A stretch of DNA of 12,346 nucleotides from Flavobacteriales bacterium UBA5933 (GTDB lineage: Bacteria > Bacteroidota > Bacteroidia > Flavobacteriales > Weeksellaceae), in NCBI GenBank assembly GCA_002430925.1, contig DJDD01000126.1:1-12346 (forward strand), given 5' to 3'. The position numbers and the translations under genes were made by a program. Within the stretch, counting starts at the first letter, position 1. Each line of letters opens with the position of its first letter. The notes under the pieces were generated by a model, which was given only the letters and a program-made list of their open reading frames with translations, made no database searches and was not told the DNA's origin. This document shows positions 1 to 6,065 of the stretch, in pieces.

Positions 1-1
1 T

Positions 2-130
2 TATGCTAAATCTTTTAAAGGGTTTAAAACCAGGGTCATAGCTAAAATAACCGCACTTACTGTTATTCAGTACATAAATAAAACATATTTTAATCGAAAT
101 ATTAATAATCTAAAAACTCAAATTATTTAA
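2..130 (+). CDS. IS982-family transposase, C-terminal fragment
   Basis: An open frame enters from the left edge and stops with TAA at 128-130, giving 42 residues. The translation begins YAKSFKGFKTRVIAKITALT and continues with the stretch VIQYINKTYFNRNINNLK. This matches what I know of the conserved C-terminus of Bacteroidota IS982 transposases (pattern 'NYAKSFxGFKTRIxAKITALTxIQYxNK...DRNINNxK'). The catalytic DDE residues would lie upstream, outside the window. In the intact enzyme this protein cuts and joins the IS ends during transposition. The stop is followed immediately by the putative IS end. No truncation can be judged from this side. Confidence 0.82.
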   Translation, partial: YAKSFKGFKTRVIAKITALTVIQYINKTYFNRNINNLKTQII

Positions 131-144
131 AATGCACAATGGGT
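131..144 (+). repeat. Putative right terminal inverted repeat of the IS982-family element
   Basis: The 14 bases AATGCACAATGGGT lie directly after the transposase stop. Read from the outside inward they are ACCCATTGTGCATT, which fits the ACCC start typical of IS982-family ends. The partner repeat is outside the window, so the exact boundary is inferred. An ATG at 132-134 inside this repeat opens in frame with the downstream surface-protein frame but is probably not that gene's natural start. Confidence 0.55.
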
Positions 145-177
145 TTATATTAGCATTTTATTATAAACCAATAATAT

Positions 178-774
178 ATGAGAAAAAAATTATTTTATTA
201 TCAATTTTTTTTAGCGCTATTAGCATTAATATTTATGGTCAGGTAGGAATTAATACTGACAATCCTAAAACAACGTTTGATGTAAGTGTTAAAAGAAATT
301 CATCAGGTATAATTACTGATAATACACAAAATTATGGAATACAACTTCCAACTGTTACTAGACTTGAATTAACACAAAATTCTGCAACATATGGTACAAA
401 TCAAAAAGGTTCAATGATTTATATTAATGATATTTCAGGAGGAGATATGCTTGGGCAAAGAGTAAATGTAACAACTATAGGTTATTATTATTTTGATGGA
501 ACAGTTTGGAAAAAAAATACAATCTAGAAGAAGTAATACTGTGAATGTCACAACGATTGTAAATCCTAATATATTGGGTTGTACTCCAAGCACTACTGCT
601 TCTGCATCTACTGTTAATGTTCCAACTATTACAGGAACAACAGTTTCTAAAATAGGTGCTATAACTTACAATGGACATAGTTATGCCATATTTTTAGCAG
701 CAAAAATAATTACATGGTATGAAGCTTATAATGCAGCTAAATCATTAGGGGGATATCTTGCTAGATTTATTTAA
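178..774 (+). pseudogene. Decayed secreted surface protein with QVGINT start and truncated C-type-lectin-like domain
   Basis: The natural start is probably the ATG at 178, giving MRKK and a hydrophobic signal peptide. The frame must shift by one base almost at once, in the A7 run at 182-188 or the T8 run near 205-212, to reach the long frame containing IYGQVGINTDNP. That frame stops at TAG 525-527. A second, opposite shift in the A8 run at about 510-517 restores the first frame, giving VWKK then IQSRRSNTVNVTT. This runs to TAA at 772-774. The final part, with NGHSYAIF, TWYEAYNAAKSLGGYLA, resembles the opening of a C-type-lectin-like domain seen in flavobacterial adhesins. It then ends abruptly, so most of the domain is missing. 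An alternative start at 132 lies within the IS end and would give a poor leader. The intact ancestor was probably an exported adhesin-like protein. No complete product is expected. Confidence 0.72.
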
Positions 775-820
775 ATTAAATCCTTGCTATATTCTAATCG
801 TACATGCAAAACCTTTGATG

Positions 821-828
821 TATCTTTG
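821..828 (+). promoter_or_regulatory. Candidate -7 promoter element for the MATE exporter gene
   Basis: TATCTTTG fits the Bacteroidota -7 consensus TAnnTTTG exactly and lies 20 bp before the TTG start, implying a very short leader. No TTG is found at a normal -33 distance (the nearest are at 783-785 and 815-817), so the promoter is incomplete by consensus. Confidence 0.42.
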
Positions 829-848
829 CATTTCAAAAAAAAATAGAA

Positions 849-2300
849 TTGGAATTAAAAGAGCATTTAAGGCGTAATATAAAATTAGCCTTTCCAGTAA
901 TGATTACTCAAATGGGACAAATATCTGTCAACATTGTAGATAACATTATGGTAGGAGGTTTAGGAGGAAAATATGATAATGTAAAAGATGAAATTTTAGG
1001 AAAAACATCCTTAGCAGCTGCATCTTTAGGTAATTCATTATTTTTTGCAGTATTAGTATTTGCTTTTGGTTTTAGTTTTGCCTTATCACCATTAGTTGCT
1101 GCAGAAGATTCTAAAGGAAACAAAAAAATGGCTGCAAGTTATTTTTCTCACAGTTTTATTTTGAATGTTACTTTATCTATCTGTTTATTTCTATTAATTA
1201 CATTTTTAAAACCATTAATGTATCATCTTGGTCAACCTGCAGATGTTGTAGAAAAATGTATTCCTTACTTGACAATCATGACGTTTTCCATGATTCCTTT
1301 AATGATATTTCAAACTTTTCGTCAATTATCTGAAGGTTTATCATTAACTATACCAGTTACAATAGCTACTATATTGAGTAATGTAATAAATATAACACTT
1401 AATTATGGTTGGGTATATGGTAATTGGGGATTTCCTCGTTTAGAAGTTACAGGAGCAGCATGGGGAACTTTTGTAGCACGATTTGTCATGATGGTTTTCT
1501 TATTTATAGTTTTACTTAATTTTAATAAAACTAAATCAGTTTTAAAAGAAACGAGTTTCAAATTATCAGAATTAAAAAAAGATATATTTAGAAAAATAGC
1601 AGGTATTGGTATTCCTACTGCACTTACATCTTTTTTTGAAATGAGTGCATTTTCATTAGCAGCATTTGTGTGTGGTTATACGTTTACAAATTCAATAGTA
1701 GATCAAGAATTGGCAAAGGTGAATTTGGCAGCTCATCAAATAGCAATTAATTTAGCATCTACCACTTTTATGATGTGTACAGGGCTTGGTGTTGCTGCAA
1801 CTGTGCGTATAGGGAATCAATTGGGATTAAAGGATTATAAAACTTTACGAGAAGCTGGTTGGTCATGTATTGTAATGGTTTTATCCTTTATGATTATTTG
1901 TGGAATTTTATTTATTATATTTAGATATCAACTGCCAACAATATATTTAGATAATCAAGATGTGATAAATCTTTCTGCTAAATTATTAATAATAGCCTCA
2001 CTTTTTCAAATGTCTGATGGTGTTCAATTAGTTATTTTAGGTGCTTTAAGAGGAATGATGGACGTCAAAATCCCTTCGATTTTAACTTTTATTTCCTATT
2101 GGTTAATAGCTATTCCTATTGGTGTTATTTTAGCAATAGGGTTTGAAATGAGAGCATTTGGAATGTGGATAGGATTAGGTATTGGTTTAACAGCATCAGC
2201 TGTATTTCTGATGATAAGATACAACCATCAAACTAAAAAATTAATTAGAGATAATCCTAATTCAAAAATTATTTTAGAAGATAAATTAAAAAACATATAA
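849..2300 (+). CDS. MATE-family multidrug/cation antiporter (NorM-like)
   Basis: This 483-residue inner-membrane protein has the length and hydrophobic pattern of a 12-helix MATE transporter. Family members export drugs and other organic cations in exchange for Na+ or H+. Visible family marks are the N-terminal LAFPVMITQ (residues 13-21), VDNIMVG (30-36), the loop NYGWVYGNWGFPRLEVTGAA (185-204), and the C-half AAHQIAINLAS (294-304). Glu264 (FFEMSAF) and Asp390 (MSDGVQ) stand where NorM-type cation-binding acidic residues are expected. The start is TTG at 849: the frame is closed by a stop at 816-818 and has no ATG before residue 18, which would remove the conserved N-terminus. An inserted loop at residues 38-53 between the first helices is slightly longer than usual. 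The gene is followed after 2 nt by a small acidic protein, so they are probably co-transcribed. The substrate cannot be inferred. Confidence 0.92.
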   Translation: MELKEHLRRNIKLAFPVMITQMGQISVNIVDNIMVGGLGGKYDNVKDEILGKTSLAAASLGNSLFFAVLVFAFGFSFALSPLVAAEDSKGNKKMAASYFSHSFILNVTLSICLFLLITFLKPLMYHLGQPADVVEKCIPYLTIMTFSMIPLMIFQTFRQLSEGLSLTIPVTIATILSNVINITLNYGWVYGNWGFPRLEVTGAAWGTFVARFVMMVFLFIVLLNFNKTKSVLKETSFKLSELKKDIFRKIAGIGIPTALTSFFEMSAFSLAAFVCGYTFTNSIVDQELAKVNLAAHQIAINLASTTFMMCTGLGVAATVRIGNQLGLKDYKTLREAGWSCIVMVLSFMIICGILFIIFRYQLPTIYLDNQDVINLSAKLLIIASLFQMSDGVQLVILGALRGMMDVKIPSILTFISYWLIAIPIGVILAIGFEMRAFGMWIGLGIGLTASAVFLMIRYNHQTKKLIRDNPNSKIILEDKLKNI

Positions 2301-2302
2301 AA

Positions 2303-2536
2303 ATGGATTTACCAAAATTTTTAGTAGCAGATAATTCTACAATGCCAGATAAAATTTTTATTCTGCATACAGATTATCCTCGTTTTTTGCTTGATGTAGA
2401 AAATGATGATATTGAGTGGTTTGAAGATATTTCTGAAGAAGAAGATAACGAAGAATTTAGTTCAGAAATAGCAAATTTAATAGAAGAAGCTTTAGATTTT
2501 TATGATCAAGAAATGGCTTCTTTAGATGAAGAATAA
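2303..2536 (+). CDS. Small acidic conserved hypothetical protein
   Basis: This 77-residue protein is very rich in Asp and Glu, especially in residues 33-77, with no signal peptide, membrane helix or cysteine, so it should be a soluble cytoplasmic protein with a very low pI. The first part contains PKFLVADNSTMPDKIFILHT and YPRFLLDVENDDIEWF, a pattern I recall from short uncharacterised proteins in other Flavobacteriia. The last 30 residues look helical (EIANLIEEALDFYDQEM). The ATG lies 2 nt after the MATE stop codon, indicating translational coupling or at least one transcript, and a strong terminator follows 6 nt after its stop. No function is known to me. A link to the transporter is only contextual. 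Confidence 0.78.
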   Translation: MDLPKFLVADNSTMPDKIFILHTDYPRFLLDVENDDIEWFEDISEEEDNEEFSSEIANLIEEALDFYDQEMASLDEE

Positions 2537-2541
2537 TTTTT

Positions 2542-2584
2542 AAAAGTATTTTTAGTGTATAATAAACACTAAAAATACTTTTTT
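2542..2584 (+). terminator. Rho-independent terminator after the MATE/small-protein unit
   Basis: A perfect 17-bp stem (2542-2558 pairing with 2566-2582) encloses a 7-nt loop and runs straight into a T-rich stretch. The arms read AAAAGTATTTTTAGTGT and its complement. Because the arm starts with A4, it could also work weakly in the other direction, but no gene approaches from that side. Confidence 0.88.
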
Positions 2585-2592
2585 GTTTCTTT

Positions 2593-2622
2593 TTTGATTT
2601 TTTTTTTACTACTTTAGATTTA
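2593..2622 (+). promoter_or_regulatory. Candidate promoter of the acyl-CoA synthetase gene
   Basis: TTTG at 2593-2596 and TAGATTTA at 2615-2622 are separated by 18 nt, matching the Bacteroidota arrangement TTTG-N(17-23)-TAnnTTTG with one mismatch in the last base. Transcription would start near 2628-2630, about 12 nt before the ATG at 2642. It lies just after the preceding terminator, which supports independent transcription. Confidence 0.5.
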
Positions 2623-2641
2623 GTAAAAATTTTTCAAAACC

Positions 2642-4414
2642 ATGGAAATAAATAGATTATTTGATTTTGTCGAATATCAATTAGAGAAAAGTCCTCGAAA
2701 AGATTCTTTAGTGTCTAAAGTTCACAACGAGTGGATAGAAACTTCTACACAAGAATATATCTCTAAAGCAAATGCATTTAGTAGGGGGTTATTGCAATTA
2801 GGTATAAAACCTCAGGATAAAATAGCAATAGTAACTTCTACAAATAGAACGGAGTGGAATATATGTGATATAGGAATGCAACAAGTAGGTGCAATTAGTG
2901 TTCCTTTATATCCAACCTTATCTGAAGATTCTTTTGAATTTATTCTTAATAATTCAGAAGCGAAACTAATAATCGTTTCTGATAAAAATTTATATGATAC
3001 TATTTATAATATAAAACATAAAGTTTCATCATTAGTAGGGATTTATAGTTTTGATAATATAGAAGGTGTTCCCAATTATTCAGAAATTATAAATTTAGGC
3101 GAAGACACATCAGTTCAATATGAAGTGGATAGTATAAAGAATTTAATAAAAACAACTGATGTTGTTACTTTAATTTATACATCAGGAACAACAGGAAAGC
3201 CTAAAGGAGTTGTCTTAACTCATGAAAATATTGTTTCAGATGTACTAATGTGTAAGGATAGAATTCCAATTTTTCCAGAAAATCCTATTGCACTTAGTTT
3301 TTTACCTATTAATCATGTTTTTGAACGTATGCTAATTTACTTATATCATTATTTAAATATTGGTATTTGGTATGCAGAGAGTATTGATAAATTGGGAGAT
3401 AATATGAAAGAGGTAAAGCCTCATATAATGACTGTAGTTCCTAGATTAGTTGAAAAGGTTTATGATAAAATTTACTTAAAAGGTTCAACAACTGGCGGAT
3501 TAAAAACTAAAATATTTATGTGGGCTCTTAGTTTAGTAGAAGATTATGAACCATATAAAAATAATGGGTTATTATTCTCTATAAAACATTCTATCGCAAA
3601 AAGTTTGGTTTTTAGTAAGTGGAAAGAAAGTGTTGGAGGAAATTTAGTATGTATGATTTCTGGTTCAGCACCATTAGCTACGCGATTAAATCATATTTTT
3701 TGGGGAGCAGGTATACCAATTTTAGAAGGATATGGGCTTACAGAAACTTCTCCTGTAATTTCAGTGAATTGTATGAAAAAAAGTGGTTTGGGTATAGGAA
3801 CTGTTGGAGCTCCATTGATTGGAGTAGATGTAAAGATTGCAGAAGATGGAGAAATATTAGTAAAAGGTCCAAATGTAACAAAAGGATACTTTAATGATCC
3901 AGAAAAAACAGCTGAAGCTTTTACTGTAGATGGTTATTTTATGACGGGTGATATTGGAATAATAGAAAATGGTCTATTAAAAATTACTGATAGAAAAAAA
4001 GAAATGTTCAAAACATCTGGTGGTAAATATATTGCACCTCAAATTATAGAAAATATATTTAAGCAATCTCGATTTATTGAACAAATAATGGTTGTTGGAG
4101 AAGGAGAAAAAATGCCTTGTGTGATTATTCAGCCTAATTTTCAGGTTCTTAAAAATTATTTAGAAATTAAGAATTTACCTATTCCTTCATCAAATGAAGG
4201 GTTAATCAATGATCCTCATATTTTAGATGTAATTAATCGTGAGATTATAAAGATGAATCAAGAATTAGGAAATTGGGAAAAGATAAAGAAATTTGAATTA
4301 ACTCCAAATGAATGGACGATTGACGATGGATTATTAACTCCAACACTTAAGTTAAAACGTAAAAATGTATTAGCAAAATATAAATATTTGTACAATAAAA
4401 TGTATAATAAATAA
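2642..4414 (+). CDS. Long-chain fatty acid--CoA ligase (AMP-forming)
   Basis: This 590-residue soluble or membrane-associated enzyme belongs to the adenylate-forming superfamily, long-chain acyl-CoA synthetase branch. It activates fatty acids with ATP to acyl-AMP and then to acyl-CoA for lipid synthesis or beta-oxidation. The P-loop-like A3 motif YTSGTTGKPKG is at residues 179-189, the adenine-binding motif LEGYGLTETSP at 361-371, and the ATP/ribose motif TGDIG at 435-439 followed by ITDRKKEMFKTSGGKYIAP at 448-466. The C-terminal LTPTLKLKRKNV (565-576) carries the catalytic lysine region. Length and motif order match the roughly 590-residue bacterial FAA1-type family. The ATG at 2642 has a short leader behind its own promoter, and a bidirectional terminator follows directly. 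It appears monocistronic. Chain-length preference is not visible in the sequence, and other carboxylic acid substrates remain possible. Confidence 0.93.
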   Translation: MEINRLFDFVEYQLEKSPRKDSLVSKVHNEWIETSTQEYISKANAFSRGLLQLGIKPQDKIAIVTSTNRTEWNICDIGMQQVGAISVPLYPTLSEDSFEFILNNSEAKLIIVSDKNLYDTIYNIKHKVSSLVGIYSFDNIEGVPNYSEIINLGEDTSVQYEVDSIKNLIKTTDVVTLIYTSGTTGKPKGVVLTHENIVSDVLMCKDRIPIFPENPIALSFLPINHVFERMLIYLYHYLNIGIWYAESIDKLGDNMKEVKPHIMTVVPRLVEKVYDKIYLKGSTTGGLKTKIFMWALSLVEDYEPYKNNGLLFSIKHSIAKSLVFSKWKESVGGNLVCMISGSAPLATRLNHIFWGAGIPILEGYGLTETSPVISVNCMKKSGLGIGTVGAPLIGVDVKIAEDGEILVKGPNVTKGYFNDPEKTAEAFTVDGYFMTGDIGIIENGLLKITDRKKEMFKTSGGKYIAPQIIENIFKQSRFIEQIMVVGEGEKMPCVIIQPNFQVLKNYLEIKNLPIPSSNEGLINDPHILDVINREIIKMNQELGNWEKIKKFELTPNEWTIDDGLLTPTLKLKRKNVLAKYKYLYNKMYNK

Positions 4415-4442
4415 AAAAGAGGTTTTTAAAAACCTCTTTTTT
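4413..4442. terminator. Bidirectional terminator shared by two convergent genes
   Basis: A perfect 30-bp palindrome has arms A6-GAGG-T5 and A5-CCTC-T6. It ends in a T run on either strand, so it can stop transcription from both sides. Its first two bases are the last two of the acyl-CoA synthetase stop codon, and it ends 8 bp before the stop codon of the minus-strand secreted-protein gene. Confidence 0.88.
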
Positions 4443-4450
4443 ATTTATTA

Positions 4451-5347
4451 TTAATCAAGTCTTTCTACGAATAAAGTAGCTGAAGATGCTGCAGCTGGAA
4501 TTGTTCCAGAAGCAGCTATAGTTCCATTTAAATTAGATGTAACTCTATAAACTTCTTTTGTTTGATGTATTATAATAATTGATTCAGATACATCTCTATT
4601 ATTTGGTGTTATATTATTTCCATTATCCCCACTTTGGTATGCCATTTTATACCATGTACTCAATGCAGCATTTTGAGTACCCCATTTATCTAAACCAGTA
4701 CCTCCGCTACCAGCTTTTCTATACCAAACTGTCATTTGTGATGCAACAAGTGTTTGGTATTCTATGTAGCCAGAACCACCACTAGTACCATTAAATCTAA
4801 CTTTTAAATTACCAATTGTAACTACAGAGTTTGTTGGGGTATTAGCATCTATAGGACTAGTAACAGTTTTTGCATACTGTAATGATTTACTTCCATTATT
4901 ATTATTTGTAACACTGCTAGTGAATTGAATAATTTCCCAAAAAGCAGTTCCTGTAGTAGAATTAGTATTCCTAACAACTTGAACACTAGATCCTGCATTT
5001 AATGTAAAAGTCGAGACGATATTACTAGCATCAAGTCTTAATAATTGGGATGTAGTGGCTCCATTAATAGTTACATTTGCTGAAGAAGAATTTTTTATGG
5101 TATAAATTCTTCCATTAAATTCACCTGCGGTTGTTCCATCAGGTAAAGTAATTGTTACAGCGGTTGATCCTGTTATATTAATTAATTGGTCATTAATATC
5201 TAAAGTTTTACTAGCAGTAATTTCTTTAAAATTTCCAGCATATGATCCATTAACTTGTAATGTGCTATATGGACTATCAGTATTAATTCCTACTTGAGCA
5301 AGACTAAGAAAAGGAATAAATATTAAAGGTAAAAAAAAATTCTTCAT
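4451..5347 (-). CDS. Secreted QVGINT-type surface protein of unknown function
   Basis: This 298-residue protein begins MKNFFLPLIFIPFLSLAQ, a clear signal peptide with likely cleavage after Ala17 (SLA), and no lipobox cysteine. The mature protein starts QVGINTDSPYSTLQVNG, the motif shared by many flavobacterial exported proteins. Residues 43-140 are rich in Thr, Ser, Asn and beta-strand-like stretches (TLDINDQLINITGSTAVTIT, NGRIYTIKNSSSANVTING), suggesting a beta-rich surface domain. Residues 155-298 form a second part with several aromatic positions (MTVWYRKAG, TWYKMAYQSG) and no type IX sorting domain that I can recognise. It is transcribed alone, with a possible repeat-controlled promoter upstream and a shared terminator. 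The downstream half may be a carbohydrate- or surface-binding domain, but this is a guess. The mature start resembles that of the pseudogene at 178-774, although the rest differs. Confidence 0.85.
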   Translation of the reverse strand: MKNFFLPLIFIPFLSLAQVGINTDSPYSTLQVNGSYAGNFKEITASKTLDINDQLINITGSTAVTITLPDGTTAGEFNGRIYTIKNSSSANVTINGATTSQLLRLDASNIVSTFTLNAGSSVQVVRNTNSTTGTAFWEIIQFTSSVTNNNNGSKSLQYAKTVTSPIDANTPTNSVVTIGNLKVRFNGTSGGSGYIEYQTLVASQMTVWYRKAGSGGTGLDKWGTQNAALSTWYKMAYQSGDNGNNITPNNRDVSESIIIIHQTKEVYRVTSNLNGTIAASGTIPAAASSATLFVERLD

Positions 5348-5373
5348 TTTTTATATAGATTAGTTAATAATAG

Positions 5374-5417
5374 CTAAGGTACAATAATAATAATAATAAT
5401 AATAATAATTTGCCAAA
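5374..5417 (-). promoter_or_regulatory. Candidate promoter of the QVGINT protein gene, split by an AAT repeat tract
   Basis: On the minus strand a TTTG (plus 5414-5417) is a possible -33 element and TACCTTAG (plus 5374-5381) is a near match to the -7 consensus TAnnTTTG. The gene start follows about 26 bp later. The spacer is 32 nt, well beyond the usual 17-23, and 27 of those bases are the AAT tract. The current allele is therefore probably weak or off. Confidence 0.42.
5383..5409. repeat. Trinucleotide microsatellite (AAT)9
   Basis: There are nine perfect AAT units in the divergent intergenic region. Such tracts change length by slipped-strand mispairing. Being outside coding sequence and inside a candidate promoter spacer, 3-bp steps would alter promoter geometry rather than a reading frame. 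Four to six units would give spacers of 17, 20 or 23 nt. Confidence 0.95.
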
Positions 5418-5435
5418 TTCAAAATATTTAATAAA

Positions 5436-5465
5436 TTTGTTTAACAAAAATGTCAAACATTCTTG
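5436..5465 (+). promoter_or_regulatory. Candidate promoter of the tetR-efflux operon
   Basis: TTTG at 5436-5439 is followed, after 18 nt, by CATTCTTG at 5458-5465. The latter departs from TAnnTTTG at two positions, so the match is moderate. It lies 15 bp before the regulator's ATG, giving a short leader, and is overlapped along its length by an inverted repeat. Confidence 0.38.
5438..5459. promoter_or_regulatory. Probable TetR operator (inverted repeat)
   Basis: TGTTTAACA and TGTCAAACA form 9-bp arms with eight of nine positions paired, separated by AAAA (5447-5450). The size and symmetry suit a dimeric TetR-family repressor. It spans the candidate promoter's spacer just before the tetR gene, so binding would block RNA polymerase and autoregulate the whole efflux operon. 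Confidence 0.6.
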
Positions 5466-5479
5466 TTGAATAGAAATAT

Positions 5480-6058
5480 ATGAAAGATCAAACAGAAGAA
5501 TTAATAAAAAATACAGCTAAAAAAATGTTTTTTGGGGAAGGAAAATTTAATGCTACAACTCAAGAAATAGCTGATGAAGCAAAGGTTAATCGAACTTTGA
5601 TTAACTATTATTTTCGCTCTAGAAACAATCTTTTCGAAATTGTTTTTGATGAAGCAATGAAACAAGAACATGAAAAATCAGAATCTATATTATATTCTAA
5701 TGTTAGTTTTAAAGAGAAAATTAGTAATTATATCGATTATACACTAAATGTTGCAACTGAATATCCATATTTAGAAATTTATTTAGTTACTCAAATTAAC
5801 CAAGGTTGTAAATACAAGGATAATGATCAAATGGATGAAATCACAGCCTTTATCGATAAAGAATTAAAAAATGAAATATCTAATGGGACAATGAGCCCAA
5901 TAACAACTTTTCAGTTTATTTTGAATCTAGCTTCTTTAGTTTCATTCCCTGCTAGTATGAGACCCATTTTTCAAGAATCATTTAAAATGGATAACAAACA
6001 ATACAATAAACTTCTTTCTGAAAGAAAAGAAGTAATAATAAATACACTTTTTAAATAA
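5480..6058 (+). CDS. TetR/AcrR-family transcriptional regulator of the efflux operon
   Basis: At 192 residues this has typical TetR length. The N-terminal DNA-binding domain includes ATTQEIADEAKVNRTLINYY (residues 25-44) and continues FRSRNNLF (45-52), the helix-turn-helix and following helix that characterise the family. The C-terminal part (about 60-192) is the variable ligand-binding and dimerisation domain, so the inducer cannot be read from it. It is first in a same-strand cluster with TolC, HlyD and RND genes, and the next gene starts 7 nt after its stop. The upstream inverted repeat at 5438-5459 is its likely operator. By analogy with AcrR-type proteins it probably represses the operon until the pump's substrate binds. 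The ATG at 5480 is chosen because it gives a full N-terminal helix and sits just after the promoter. Confidence 0.9.
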   Translation: MKDQTEELIKNTAKKMFFGEGKFNATTQEIADEAKVNRTLINYYFRSRNNLFEIVFDEAMKQEHEKSESILYSNVSFKEKISNYIDYTLNVATEYPYLEIYLVTQINQGCKYKDNDQMDEITAFIDKELKNEISNGTMSPITTFQFILNLASLVSFPASMRPIFQESFKMDNKQYNKLLSERKEVIINTLFK

Positions 6059-6065
6059 TAAACTG

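Larger units (their letters stand above)
1..144 (+). mobile_element. Right end of an IS982-family insertion sequence (left part outside the window)
   Basis: The segment holds the last codons of an IS982-type transposase followed directly by a candidate terminal inverted repeat ending in GGGT, which reads ACCC inward. From family knowledge, IS982 elements carry one DDE transposase and have ends that usually start with ACCC. The left end and the target duplication lie outside the window, so it cannot be said whether the element is complete. It sits about 33 bp upstream of a decayed surface-protein gene and has probably cut off that gene's native promoter. Confidence 0.75.

Noticed and set aside
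132..177. ATG at 132 as the natural start of the surface-protein gene
   Set aside because: It lies inside the putative IS end and gives a long leader with no signal-peptide-like beginning. The ATG at 178 followed by MRKK and a one-base shift gives a typical signal peptide.
3619..3894. Open frame of 91 codons inside the acyl-CoA synthetase gene
   Set aside because: It is a shifted reading of strongly conserved synthetase sequence, with an odd composition (many Arg, Trp, Cys and Asn) and no recognisable features.
4579..4785. Plus-strand open frame opposite the QVGINT protein gene
   Set aside because: It is Tyr-, His- and Leu-rich antisense sequence of a clear secreted protein gene, with no supporting signals.
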